The notes beneath the pieces were generated by a model that saw only the letters and a program-made list of their open reading frames with translations, searched no databases and was not told the DNA's origin. The position numbers and the translations under genes were made by a program. Source: Candidatus Geothermarchaeum rappei (lineage in GTDB: Archaea; Thermoproteota; Nitrososphaeria; Geothermarchaeales; JDFR-13). From it: 64,000 bases of DNA. How positions within the stretch are numbered: the first letter of the stretch is position 1; the number at the start of each line of letters is the position of its first letter. Positions 16,949 to 25,729 of the stretch are shown piece by piece. The stretch lies in NCBI GenBank assembly GCA_002011085.2, contig MTMB02000001.1:663820-727819 (forward strand), in the 5' to 3' direction.

Positions 16949-17467
16949 TCATTCAATAGGCTCAAAATATAGTATGTCGGTAATTGCTCCCTCCCTTTCC
17001 TCTGGCTTCTTCCAAACCGCTCTTACTCTCATGTTAAACACCTTCCTGTTCTTCACGTCCTCGGGATCTACATTACCTAGTTTATGAAGTATGCCCATGC
17101 CCTCTGATGCACCGTCAAGCTCGATCACAGCCACTACAAGAGGCTCTCCCAGCTTTCCTCTATCCGCGCCTATATAGCTCACGACGGCTGTATTGACTCT
17201 GCCAGTGTCCTTGACATATACCCATTCATCAGTCGGCCTGAAGCAGTATGAGCAAAACATCCTTGGTGGCACATATACCCTGCCACATTCATGGCATTTC
17301 CTCGCTACTATACGTCCATTTTTAAGCTCCTCTAGGAACCTGCTCATCGCTATGCCCGCGCTCCACGTATATCTAGCCTTTGGAACATCCTCTACATACG
17401 GGATCTTACCCTTCTTAAAATCATCTGAGCTATATGGGGTTCCAGGTAACTTTACGTTTTTATCCAT
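16949..17467 (-). CDS. DUF35 (OB-fold plus zinc ribbon) acyl-CoA partner protein, first copy in the operon
   Basis: 172 residues from ATG 17467, which sits right behind GGAGGTG; the in-frame ATG at 17482 is upstream of that site. The zinc ribbon has CHECG and CSYCF (about residues 62-80) and the OB-fold follows with VVSYIGADRGKLGEP. It is closely related to the next gene but not identical in the linker, suggesting a dedicated partner for each of the two thiolase-fold proteins. The gap to the upstream thiolase-fold gene is 16 bases. Cytosolic, no own enzyme activity expected. Confidence 0.85.
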   Translation of the reverse strand: MDKNVKLPGTPYSSDDFKKGKIPYVEDVPKARYTWSAGIAMSRFLEELKNGRIVARKCHECGRVYVPPRMFCSYCFRPTDEWVYVKDTGRVNTAVVSYIGADRGKLGEPLVVAVIELDGASEGMGILHKLGNVDPEDVKNRKVFNMRVRAVWKKPEEREGAITDILYFEPIE

Positions 17468-17483
17468 ATCATACACCTCCATC

Positions 17484-18662
17484 CTACACCCTCATAATCA
17501 CAACGGTACCAATCTGCATAAGATCCCCCCATGCCTGTGCAAGCCCTGTAGTCGGGTCCTTAGCGACCTGCCGCTTACCCGCTTCTTTCCTCAGCTGCCA
17601 GAATATCTCTGCAACCTTCATGATACCTGCTGCAGCAATCGGGTTACCGACGCCGAGTAGCCCTCCAGATGGGTTTATTGGTAGGTCTCCATCACGCTCC
17701 GTAACTCCTTCACGTGTCAATATAGGCGCCTCTCCTTTCCTAGCGAGCTGTAGCCCCTCCATATGATGCAGCTCCTTGTAATCGAAGGGATCATATACCT
17801 CAGCCACATCGATCTCCTTCCTAGGATTGTGTATGCCCGCCATCCTGTAAGCCATCTTACCAGCATAGTAGAGATACTTTGGAAACGCCAAATCCCTATT
17901 TGTCCAATAGGTTGTATCAAGATTCCAGCCTACTCCATCTATCCAGACCGGCGTATCTGTATACTGTTTAGCATATTCCTCGCTTGTGAGGATAAGGGCC
18001 CCAGCACCATCTGATACAGGCGATATATCGAGTCTCTGAACTGGCCATACAAGGACCTCGGAGTTCAAGACATCTTCTACAGTGATCTTGGCGCCTAGCT
18101 GTGCAGCCGGGTGATCTAATGCATTCCTCTTATTCTTAACGGATACAAGGGCGATATCCTCCTTCTTGATATTGTATTTGTACATGTATCTATGCATCTC
18201 GAGGGCGAATATCCATATTAGGTTTACGCCAAGCGGCTTATCAGTTATGGGGTCGAAAATATGGTGGAACACGTACTGTGGATGGGGTAATGCAGGGCTC
18301 ATCTTCTCCTCGGCTACGACCAAGACCTTGTCGCATAGGCCCGAAGCCACATGCCACCAACCGGCTATGACGCTGAATACGCCTGTGCCTCCGCCTACAT
18401 AGACCCTTGTAAAAGGCTTTTTATACCCGCCTGCGCCATCAACCATGTATTCTCCCTGCATGTGTATCCCGTCAAATGCATCGGGCGCCGAGCCGAAGAC
18501 TACACAGTCAATATCTTTAAGCTCCATACCAGCGTTTTCAAGGGCTTGTTTAGCTGCTTCCCAAGCCAGTTCTCTAGGTGTCTCAAACAGTCTTCGTCTA
18601 AATAGGGTTAAGCCAGCTCCAATACATGCTACCCTATTCTTAAAATGAATGTTCATCCTCAA
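17484..18662 (-). CDS. Thiolase-fold (lipid-transfer/SCP-x thiolase-like) protein lacking the catalytic Cys and His
   Basis: 392 residues. TTG 18662 is the start because GGAGGTG ends seven bases upstream. Thiolase-fold marks are clear: VACIGAG at the N-terminus, DGAGALIL, IDVAEVYDPF and NPSGGLLGVGNPIAAAG. Where the nucleophilic Cys of a thiolase should be (ACASG) this protein reads GGGTG near residue 92, and the catalytic His of the GHP motif is Asn (GVGNP, near residue 347). It is therefore not a normal acetyl-CoA acyltransferase. With DUF35 partners encoded next to it, an aldolase-type or structural role is possible. It is the second gene of a four-gene run. Confidence 0.82.
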   Translation of the reverse strand: MRMNIHFKNRVACIGAGLTLFRRRLFETPRELAWEAAKQALENAGMELKDIDCVVFGSAPDAFDGIHMQGEYMVDGAGGYKKPFTRVYVGGGTGVFSVIAGWWHVASGLCDKVLVVAEEKMSPALPHPQYVFHHIFDPITDKPLGVNLIWIFALEMHRYMYKYNIKKEDIALVSVKNKRNALDHPAAQLGAKITVEDVLNSEVLVWPVQRLDISPVSDGAGALILTSEEYAKQYTDTPVWIDGVGWNLDTTYWTNRDLAFPKYLYYAGKMAYRMAGIHNPRKEIDVAEVYDPFDYKELHHMEGLQLARKGEAPILTREGVTERDGDLPINPSGGLLGVGNPIAAAGIMKVAEIFWQLRKEAGKRQVAKDPTTGLAQAWGDLMQIGTVVIMRV

Positions 18663-18668
18663 CCATAT

Positions 18669-19829
18669 TCACCTCCCTAACACAACTACAGCGGACGATG
18701 GGGATGGGAATTCCCTCCTCGTCATTACAACCGCCTTCTCCACATCACCAACCTGCATCGGCCCTGCTTCTCCACGTAGCTGTACAACTGCATTGTAAAG
18801 CTTTACAAGGCCACCTGCCTCCAGTGGATACCCCATTCCCAAGTATCCCCCTGATGGGTTTACCGGCAACTCCCCTGATGGGCTTATGACTCCCTCGAAT
18901 ACAAGCTCATCCATCATATATCCATTAGTCAGGTCCAGTGCAACTAGGCTCTGGAACTCTCTATATGAGTATCTGTCATCGACCTCAGCCAAGTCAATCT
19001 CTTTAAATGGATTATCTATGTTGGCCTGGCTATATGCCATTGAAGCAGCAAGAACAACGTGTGACGGACAGGCCAGGTCCCATTCCTCTATATTTGGTGA
19101 GTCGGAGATCCAGCCCACTCCCTCTATCCAAATAGGCTCTTTGTCATACTTCTCTGCAACCTCCCTACTGGCGAGGACCACGACGGTTGCACCATCTGAG
19201 TACTCGCTTATATCCATTTTCCTAAGTGGATAGGATACGACTTCTGAGTTACTGACGGTTTCAATATCCGTCTTAGTACCGTATGGAGCCATAGGGTTGT
19301 ACAATGCATTGTATCGGTTTTTAACTACGATCATTGAAAGCGCCTCTCTACTGACATTATATTCCTCCATGAATCTCATCATCTCAAGCCCTGCAAACAT
19401 GTGTACGTTGTCTACAATCGGCCTATGGTAATGAGGATCTAGAGCGATTCTCCATACATCCATTATATTATCTATGTCACTGGCCTTACTATGGGCCTCT
19501 ACAGCCACTATATCGAAGTATCCCGTCTTAACAAGCATATATCCATGTATAATGCCCCATAGTCCATCGCCTGATACAGTTAACGCTGGCTTCAGAACCG
19601 CACCCATCTGATCTGGGATGTATTCATCGAAGATACTGACGCCCTCCCAGAAATCCTCTGCAGCAGTGACAAGTGCATCCAGCTCTTTCCTAGGGTTTAT
19701 CCCTGCATCCTCGTACGCCTTGAGCGCTGCCTCAAACATAAGTTCTTTATAGGAGTATTCAGTTGTCATCGGAGTATAATTTGTAGATCCAATTCCTATT
19801 ATAGCTACGTCTCTCCCCAAGAGGATCAC
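18669..19829 (-). CDS. Thiolase-fold (lipid-transfer/SCP-x thiolase-like) protein lacking the catalytic Cys and His, paralogue
   Basis: 386 residues from GTG 19829; TTG 19820, behind GGTGATC, is an alternative. It shares fold marks with the neighbour (VAIIGIGSTNY, SDGATVVVLAS, NPSGGYLGMGYPLEAGG) but is only distantly similar. The Cys position reads VSGDG (Ser or Gly in place of Cys, near residue 90) and the GHP His is Tyr (GMGYP). Two such proteins in tandem, six bases apart, with two DUF35 proteins behind suggest a heteromeric complex. This is the promoter-proximal gene of the run and is divergent from the acyl-CoA dehydrogenase, with 288 bases between them. Confidence 0.82.
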   Translation of the reverse strand: MILLGRDVAIIGIGSTNYTPMTTEYSYKELMFEAALKAYEDAGINPRKELDALVTAAEDFWEGVSIFDEYIPDQMGAVLKPALTVSGDGLWGIIHGYMLVKTGYFDIVAVEAHSKASDIDNIMDVWRIALDPHYHRPIVDNVHMFAGLEMMRFMEEYNVSREALSMIVVKNRYNALYNPMAPYGTKTDIETVSNSEVVSYPLRKMDISEYSDGATVVVLASREVAEKYDKEPIWIEGVGWISDSPNIEEWDLACPSHVVLAASMAYSQANIDNPFKEIDLAEVDDRYSYREFQSLVALDLTNGYMMDELVFEGVISPSGELPVNPSGGYLGMGYPLEAGGLVKLYNAVVQLRGEAGPMQVGDVEKAVVMTRREFPSPSSAVVVLGR

Positions 19830-19916
19830 CTTATAAAATAGTCTTCACTAAAACTAATTTTTCCAAATCATTTTTAAATGGATGTAAAGACTCTACACGC
19901 CTTTTTATAACAACAG

Positions 19917-20000
19917 GGTTAACCATATCAATAACTTAGCTCTATACCTGGATATTGGAGTGAAAACCATGGTTTACATCTGAAAACACTTGTTTACCAT
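19917..20000. promoter_or_regulatory. Operator-like motif cluster between the thiolase-fold operon and the acyl-CoA dehydrogenase
   Basis: In the 288-base divergent gap three related elements end in ACCAT: GGTTAACCAT at 19917-19926 (its first eight bases are a palindrome), AAACCATGGTTT at 19964-19975 (a perfect 12-base palindrome) and GTTTACCAT at 19992-20000. They could bind one regulator controlling both directions. In Sulfolobus a TetR-family FadR controls a comparable fatty-acid gene region, but no regulator gene is visible here. The rest of the gap is AT-rich, with no further feature seen. Confidence 0.45.
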
Positions 20001-20117
20001 CCTCTTATTCACGTTCAAAACATCCTTCTCACGATTGAATAAAGTGGGTGGAGATCTGGCTTGAACTCTTTCTTTTTATTTGTGGCGTAATAATTTTATG
20101 TTTGAGGTGTCCTAAGG

Positions 20118-21350
20118 TTGAACTTTGAAGTTTCAGACGATATAAGGCTTATTCAAAAGGTTGCTAAGGAGATCGCTGAAAGCTTCCCACCAGAATACTG
20201 GATGGAGAAGGAGGAGAAGAATGAGTTTGGATTCGAGTTCTGGAAAGCCATAAGCGAGGCAGGGTTTACTGGCGCCGTTATCCCAGAGGAATACGGTGGA
20301 TCTGGAATGGGTCTCCAAGAGCTACTGACGATCATGGAGACTCTATCGTCAAATGGATGTGGCCTGGCTGGTGTATGGTATCTAATGATAACGGAGATAT
20401 TCGTTGGCCTACCCATAGCGAGATATGGAACTGCCCCTCAGAAGGAGAAGTATCTGCCAAAAATTGCGTCAGGTGAATACGAGGGGTGCATGGCACTGAC
20501 CGAGCCAGTTGCAGGGACAAACACGCTGAATATATCCACGATAGCTGAGAGGGATGGTGATGAGTATATCATAAATGGAAGCAAGATATTCATAAGTGGC
20601 ATTGACAGAGCAAAGGCGATGGTTCTAGTGGCTAGGACGACGCCGAGGGAAAAAGCCCCTAGGAAGACACTCGGGTTAACTCTATTCCTCGTGGATCTCC
20701 CTAATAAAGCGGTTAGTTACAGCAAGATCCCGAAGCATGGGATAAACTATTCAAATACATGTGAAGTGAGTATAAATGACCTGAGGGTATCTGAGGAAGA
20801 TATACTTGGGCCGCTGGACTATGGATGGTATGTGCTTCTAGACATACTGAATCCAGAGAGAATGGGTTTCTCTGTTGGGGCGGTGGGTACGGCTGAGCTA
20901 GCTATTAAGACGGCTGTGGAGTATTCTAGGGAGCGGCGTGTCTTTCAGGATCCAATTGGGAGCTATCAATCACTCCAGCATCCTCTAGCAGAGGCATATG
21001 CCCATCTACAAGCTGCAAAGCTACTAACTTATAAAGCTGCTTGGCTATATGACGTCAAGCACAAGCCGCCGATGGATGTTAAGAATGGGGATGCTGTGAT
21101 GAAGAAAGCCATGTCATATAAGGAGATAGGGGATACGGCGAATATGGCTAAGGTAGTGGCTGTGGAAAACGCTATCAAAGCAGTTTACTGGGCTATGCAG
21201 GTATTCGGCGGATATGGATATGCTAGGGAGACTCATGTTGAGCGGTGGTGGCGTGAAGTCAATCTACTAAGGCTGGCCCCTGTCACTCAGCAGATGGCTC
21301 TAAACTATATCGCACATCATATCCTTGGAATGCCAAGGAGTTATAGATAA
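20118..21350 (+). CDS. Acyl-CoA dehydrogenase
   Basis: 410 residues from TTG 20118, with GAGGTG eight bases upstream. Oxidises an acyl-CoA to the 2,3-enoyl-CoA with FAD, the first step of beta-oxidation. Family marks are the middle-domain ALTEPVAGTNTLNIST region (about residue 133), SRERRVFQDPIGSYQSLQH and QVFGGYGYARETHVERWWRE. The EGT segment that carries the catalytic Glu in the short- and medium-chain enzymes reads APVTQQ here, so the base must come from elsewhere, as in the long-chain and isovaleryl branches. The JAMM gene begins 15 bases downstream and may be co-transcribed. Confidence 0.9.
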   Translation: MNFEVSDDIRLIQKVAKEIAESFPPEYWMEKEEKNEFGFEFWKAISEAGFTGAVIPEEYGGSGMGLQELLTIMETLSSNGCGLAGVWYLMITEIFVGLPIARYGTAPQKEKYLPKIASGEYEGCMALTEPVAGTNTLNISTIAERDGDEYIINGSKIFISGIDRAKAMVLVARTTPREKAPRKTLGLTLFLVDLPNKAVSYSKIPKHGINYSNTCEVSINDLRVSEEDILGPLDYGWYVLLDILNPERMGFSVGAVGTAELAIKTAVEYSRERRVFQDPIGSYQSLQHPLAEAYAHLQAAKLLTYKAAWLYDVKHKPPMDVKNGDAVMKKAMSYKEIGDTANMAKVVAVENAIKAVYWAMQVFGGYGYARETHVERWWREVNLLRLAPVTQQMALNYIAHHILGMPRSYR

Positions 21351-21365
21351 CGTGTGTGAATAGGG

Positions 21366-21776
21366 TTGAGTCGATCTGGTTTCGAGAGGATAAACATAAT
21401 CATCATTCCTAAACATCTCATGGATAAGTTTATTGATGCTGCTCTAAAGACAAGTGTTGAGGTGGGAGGCCTATTAATAGGGAAGTTGGAGGGCGACAAA
21501 GCTAGGGTGAGAGAACTCATTGTAGGTAAGAATATTAGGGAAAGCCCGGTTAGGTTTGAGCTGGATGCCCAAACTTTTTCTAGAGCAATAGAAGCAATGC
21601 ATGCTGACGAGGATATAATCGGGATTATACATTCACATCCCTCAAGTGCGTATCCTAGTCAGATAGACATGGAGAATATGCGGCTATGGCCAGTTATCTG
21701 GGTGATACTGGATACTAGCAGGCAGGAATATAGGGCTTGGCACTTCACTAGGGAGATAAAAATAGTGTCTGAATGA
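21366..21776 (+). CDS. JAMM/Mov34/MPN metalloprotease
   Basis: 136 residues from TTG 21366. The JAMM zinc site is complete: catalytic Glu in EVGGLLIG (about residue 31) and IHSHPSSAYPSQID (about residues 88-101) with both His and the Asp. Archaeal JAMM proteases remove ubiquitin-like SAMP modifiers from proteins and can mature SAMP/MoaD-type precursors by exposing the C-terminal Gly-Gly. A MoaD-like protein with two extra residues after Gly-Gly is encoded at 55744-56016. The stop is 21 bases from the convergent acyl-CoA synthetase gene. Confidence 0.9.
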   Translation: MSRSGFERINIIIIPKHLMDKFIDAALKTSVEVGGLLIGKLEGDKARVRELIVGKNIRESPVRFELDAQTFSRAIEAMHADEDIIGIIHSHPSSAYPSQIDMENMRLWPVIWVILDTSRQEYRAWHFTREIKIVSE

Positions 21777-21797
21777 CGTCTATATTTGTAATACAAT

Positions 21798-23735
21798 CTA
21801 GGCAATTGGCTCCCTCACATATTTAAGCGACTCTGGATTCTCTAGGCTAGATGTGTCTCCAAGCTCCTCCCTACCCGTTGCAATAGCCTTTATAAGCCTC
21901 CTCATGATCTTCCCCGATCTAGTTCTTGGAAGGTCTTTTACGAAGAATATTCTTGATGGCCTAAATGGTTTACCCAGCTCCCTGACCACATAACTCGAGA
22001 TCTCCTCTTTAAGCGTTTCACTAGGCTCCAGCCCAGGTTTTAAAACTACGTACAAGGCTATCGCCTCCCCCTTGACTGGATCCGGTATACCGATGGCGGC
22101 GGTTTCAGCTACACTTGGATGCTTATTAGCAGCCGTCTCGATCTCCGCTGGGCCAACGCGTTTTCCAGCCACTTTAATCACATCGTCAGCCCTACCTAGT
22201 ATGTAGAAGTAGCCATCTTCATCTCTAAGCGCCCAGTCACCATGGAACCACATATTCTCAAATCTAGACCAGTATGTAGCAATATATCTATCTGGATCTC
22301 TCCATAACCCCCTCGTCATCGAGGGCGCGGGTTTTCTACATACCAAGTATCCCACCTCACCCACTACCGACTCTCCATCCTCATTTACCACATCCGTAGC
22401 CATACCCAGGCCATTGTATCCCAGTGTTGATGGCTTGAGAGGCATTATAGGCGAGGGCAACACAAAGCATCCGAATATCTCAGTTCCACCAGATAGGTTT
22501 ATAATTGGGCATCTTTTCTCTCCCACGACGTCCAGAAGCCACCACCACGATTTTTCATCGATAGGCTCACCAGTATTTCCAAACGCCTTCAATGTACTGA
22601 GGTCATGTATCTTGACATAGTCATCGCCATATCTCTTGAGAAGCCTTATCAATGTAGCTGAGAAGCCAAGGTGTGTAATTTTATACTTCTCAACAATACT
22701 CCAGATCCTATCAGGCTCAGGATAGTCCGGTGCACCTTCCATAATAAAGTGTGTTAATCCATGATGCTGCGCCCCAATTATCTGCCAGGGCCCCATCATC
22801 CACCCAATATCCGATATCCAGAATAATGTGTCTCCTTCCTTCATATCCATGTTGAAAAAATGCTCCTTAGCAGGCTGTAGGAGAGCACCGGCATGGCTTA
22901 TAACTGCACCCTTCGGTTTACCAGTAGTGCCAGATGTATATAGTAAAAGGGCTGGATCCTCTGGATCCATCTCAACAGAATCAACCTTCACATTATTACC
23001 AGAGATAAAGTCCTTGTAATATACGTCTCTATCTCTATTCATATTGATATCTAGCCCTAGCCTATCCACGACTACAACCTTCTCTACACCGGGGGATTTT
23101 GAGAGGGCCTTATCAGCAGTATCCTTCAACTCAATAGGCTTCCCTCTCCTAAGATATCCATCTACAGTTATCATTATCCTCGCTCCTGAATCGTTTAAAC
23201 GGACTGCCACAGCCTCCGGACCGAAACCAGAGAATATTGGCATCGCAATGGCCCCTATCTTAAGGATGGCGAAGAGGCTTATAACCGTCTCGGGTAGCAT
23301 GGGGATATATAGGGCGACTACATCACCCTTCTTCACACCCTCATTCTGGAGTGAATATGCAAGTCTATTAACCTCATTATACAGCTTGTCATAGCTATAC
23401 CTCTCTTCACTTCCGTCTTCTCCCCTCCATATAAAGGCTGTTTCTCCACTCCTTGGACCGGCATGCCTATCAAGTGCATTGTGCACGAGGTTGATTAACC
23501 CCCCTCTATACCACTTGGCCCACATAATCCCGTTTGACACGTCAAGGACTTCATCATATTCCTTGAACCACTCTACATTCAGGAAATCATTTACAGAGCC
23601 CCAGAACCACTCAAGCTCATCCACAGACTTGTCTACGAACTCCCTATATGTCTTTATCCCAAGGCTATCCATAACCTTCTTTACATTAGCCTCTTCTACA
23701 AGCTCTTTAGGAGGATACCAGGAGAATTTACTCAT
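21798..23735 (-). CDS. AMP-forming acyl-CoA synthetase, acetyl/propionyl-CoA synthetase type
   Basis: 645 residues, the acetyl-CoA synthetase size. Activates a short carboxylate with ATP and CoA. The P-loop-like motif is LLYTSGTTGKPKGAVISH (about residue 267), the A5 motif region is NLSGGTEIFG, A7/A8 are WFHGDWALRDEDGYFYILGRADD, and the C-terminal TRSGKIMRR contains the regulatory and adenylation Lys. The N-terminus (EWFKEYDEVLDVSN, MWAKWYRGG) resembles the acetoacetyl/propionyl-type subgroup. With the methylmalonyl-CoA mutase genes elsewhere in the window, propionate is a plausible substrate. It probably has a leaderless transcript. Confidence 0.9.
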   Translation of the reverse strand: MSKFSWYPPKELVEEANVKKVMDSLGIKTYREFVDKSVDELEWFWGSVNDFLNVEWFKEYDEVLDVSNGIMWAKWYRGGLINLVHNALDRHAGPRSGETAFIWRGEDGSEERYSYDKLYNEVNRLAYSLQNEGVKKGDVVALYIPMLPETVISLFAILKIGAIAMPIFSGFGPEAVAVRLNDSGARIMITVDGYLRRGKPIELKDTADKALSKSPGVEKVVVVDRLGLDINMNRDRDVYYKDFISGNNVKVDSVEMDPEDPALLLYTSGTTGKPKGAVISHAGALLQPAKEHFFNMDMKEGDTLFWISDIGWMMGPWQIIGAQHHGLTHFIMEGAPDYPEPDRIWSIVEKYKITHLGFSATLIRLLKRYGDDYVKIHDLSTLKAFGNTGEPIDEKSWWWLLDVVGEKRCPIINLSGGTEIFGCFVLPSPIMPLKPSTLGYNGLGMATDVVNEDGESVVGEVGYLVCRKPAPSMTRGLWRDPDRYIATYWSRFENMWFHGDWALRDEDGYFYILGRADDVIKVAGKRVGPAEIETAANKHPSVAETAAIGIPDPVKGEAIALYVVLKPGLEPSETLKEEISSYVVRELGKPFRPSRIFFVKDLPRTRSGKIMRRLIKAIATGREELGDTSSLENPESLKYVREPIA

Positions 23736-23820
23736 AATTAAAATAATTCTATTTTTAGGGTAAAAAAGGCTAATTAACCATAACGTTGATTTATGGCATA
23801 AGATATACTTTTATGGGAAT

Positions 23821-25059
23821 ATGCCAAAGGCAACATCAAATAGTTTATGCATAAGATGTAAGGGATATAGGCGACTCTGTGGCCTAAATACATGCCCGAT
23901 ACTAGAGAGGACTAGAAGCCATTTTAGGGTATATCACCATATAAAATCCGAGTCTGTCGATGGATCCACGCCACCAAGTTTATTAGTAGGTGAATATGGT
24001 TATCCCAAGGTCAGGGTAATGCTGAATATCCCCCCAGCTGTATATGGAGACGAGGCTAAGATATATGACGATCCTCTATTATGGTGGGGGAGATACAGTC
24101 TCGATGATATAATTAGGTTTAGAAGTAGGCTTCTAGCCTCAGTAGTGAGGCTGGATATCCACGATCCCTGGAAGCTATATGAGAAGGAGATTAACATCTC
24201 TGCGGTTAGCCTCGAACCTGTTGATAGCGAGGCTAGGCTACGTAAGAAACCCAGGCCTCACCTAAGATTCAATGCATTTACAAAGCCGGTGGGGCTATTG
24301 GCGGAGGCGGAGGATATTCGGGTTACATCAACACCGAGAATTGGGTGGCTCCTTGAGAAGAGGATTCATGATGATGTGAAGGTTGCAGATGTAGTGGTCG
24401 AGCTGTATGAGGGAGGCTACGACATATACACCCTAATACATGCCTTGAGCGGGGGGTTGTTAGGCACCTTTAGAAATAGGAAGATAGTCCCAACTAGATG
24501 GGCGATAACAGCTGTAGACTCGATACTAGGCTCATACTTTAGGAAGAAAATTAGGAAGGCGCCATACATATCAGATACCCTGGCTTATACTGGAGAATAT
24601 CTCGAGAATAGATTCCTCGTAATACTGACTCCTGGGCCATTGGAGCTGGAGTGGATTGAGGCATGGCATCCCCGTAGCCTATGGGGGTATAAGTCCAAGA
24701 TGCCGTCGATAAGCGTATTAACCGAGGATGTACGTGGGAGATATGAGTATATGGACGGTGGATATATGGCTGCAAGACTAGCTGTTTTAGAGTATCTATA
24801 TAACGTCAATAGACAGGCTACTGTCTTTATATATCGTGAGATCAAGCCGACTTACTACGCTCCAGTTGGTAACTGGCATATACGGGAGACCGTTAAGAGG
24901 ATGCTCAGGGGAAGGCCGAGAAAATACGATGGTCTGATTGAGGCTTTTAAGCACGAGCTGAAGTTCTTTGATATACCCGGGTCTATATGGCTATCCCACT
25001 CAAAACTACTGCGGGATATTAGGGGTAGAAGAAGTATCCTTGATTTCATAAGTCGTTAA
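23821..25059 (+). CDS. nreA: Nre family DNA-repair protein (NreA-like)
   Basis: 412 residues. The archaeal Nre family interacts with PCNA and takes part in DNA repair. The N-terminal zinc motif reads CIRCKGYRRLCGLNTCP (about residues 10-26), followed by the conserved VGEYGYPKVRVMLNIPP segment. The C-terminus RRSILDFISR fits the PCNA-interacting peptide reported for this family in a loose form, with Ile/Leu/Phe anchors. A TATA-like box AGATATACTTTTATG precedes the ATG at a short distance. The 3' end overlaps the PAP2 gene on the other strand by 54 bases. Confidence 0.9.
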   Translation: MPKATSNSLCIRCKGYRRLCGLNTCPILERTRSHFRVYHHIKSESVDGSTPPSLLVGEYGYPKVRVMLNIPPAVYGDEAKIYDDPLLWWGRYSLDDIIRFRSRLLASVVRLDIHDPWKLYEKEINISAVSLEPVDSEARLRKKPRPHLRFNAFTKPVGLLAEAEDIRVTSTPRIGWLLEKRIHDDVKVADVVVELYEGGYDIYTLIHALSGGLLGTFRNRKIVPTRWAITAVDSILGSYFRKKIRKAPYISDTLAYTGEYLENRFLVILTPGPLELEWIEAWHPRSLWGYKSKMPSISVLTEDVRGRYEYMDGGYMAARLAVLEYLYNVNRQATVFIYREIKPTYYAPVGNWHIRETVKRMLRGRPRKYDGLIEAFKHELKFFDIPGSIWLSHSKLLRDIRGRRSILDFISR

Positions 25060-25695
25060 CAGCCTTCTCTCTACATAGGGTGTCAACACATATCCTAAGG
25101 CATATCCAGTTAATAGGCTGAAAATTACATCCGAGGGATAGTGGACGCCCAGATATAGCCTGCTGAAGCCGACCAAAGTTGATAAAATGAGCATTATATA
25201 ACCAACCCACTTTCCATATAGCCTATGGAAGACGCCTGCAACAGTGGCTATCCTCATCGTATGTCCACTTGGGAAACTAGGGCTAAACGAGCAAGTTAGG
25301 AACAATACTCCTGGGATCGTCATAAACGGCCTGGGGCGGGCGAATAACTCTTTGAGGAGATACGCTAATACGATGGAAACCACTAATATAAAGATGAGTG
25401 AGACGCTTCTTTTTCTCTCTCTAACGGCTACTACAGAGAGTAATCCAGCTATAAATATTATTCCCCCAAATAGAGTTAGAAAGGTCATTACCGGGGTAAG
25501 GTACTTTGAGAGGAGCCCTGGATTTATCCATAGAAGAATCATCTTATCAATCTGGGCAATAGGCTCTGGAAAGGTATCTTTTAATATAACCTGTATCACT
25601 ACACAGTCCCTTGAAAAATCAAATAAATACTCCAGCACCAAGGCTATGGAAAGTATCACTATACTTATTCCATCATATATTGTCTTTTGTCTCAT
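25006..25695 (-). CDS. PAP2 superfamily membrane phosphatase
   Basis: 229 residues with about five to six membrane helices. The three phosphatase motifs are present: K(x6)RP in KELFARPRPF (about residue 112), PSGH in SFPSGHTMR (residue 141) and SRxxxxxHxxxD in SRLYLGVHYPSD (residue 183). It dephosphorylates a lipid phosphate or pyrophosphate, possibly a polyprenyl pyrophosphate carrier, on the outer membrane face. Start choice is uncertain because a TATA-like sequence lies only ten bases upstream of ATG 25695. Its last 54 bases lie antisense to the end of the Nre gene. Confidence 0.88.
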   Translation of the reverse strand: MRQKTIYDGISIVILSIALVLEYLFDFSRDCVVIQVILKDTFPEPIAQIDKMILLWINPGLLSKYLTPVMTFLTLFGGIIFIAGLLSVVAVRERKRSVSLIFILVVSIVLAYLLKELFARPRPFMTIPGVLFLTCSFSPSFPSGHTMRIATVAGVFHRLYGKWVGYIMLILSTLVGFSRLYLGVHYPSDVIFSLLTGYALGYVLTPYVERRLLTTYEIKDTSSTPNIPQ

Positions 25696-25729
25696 ATAGT
25701 AAATAGTATAGATTACATCAGCTAATTAA

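Noticed and set aside
25697-25710. TAGTA-rich stretch before the PAP2 gene resembling the cluster at 4319-4354
   Set aside because: The shared 11-mer TATACTATTTA is TATA-box-like and could arise by chance; only two half-sites are present and the spacing to the start codon is too short.
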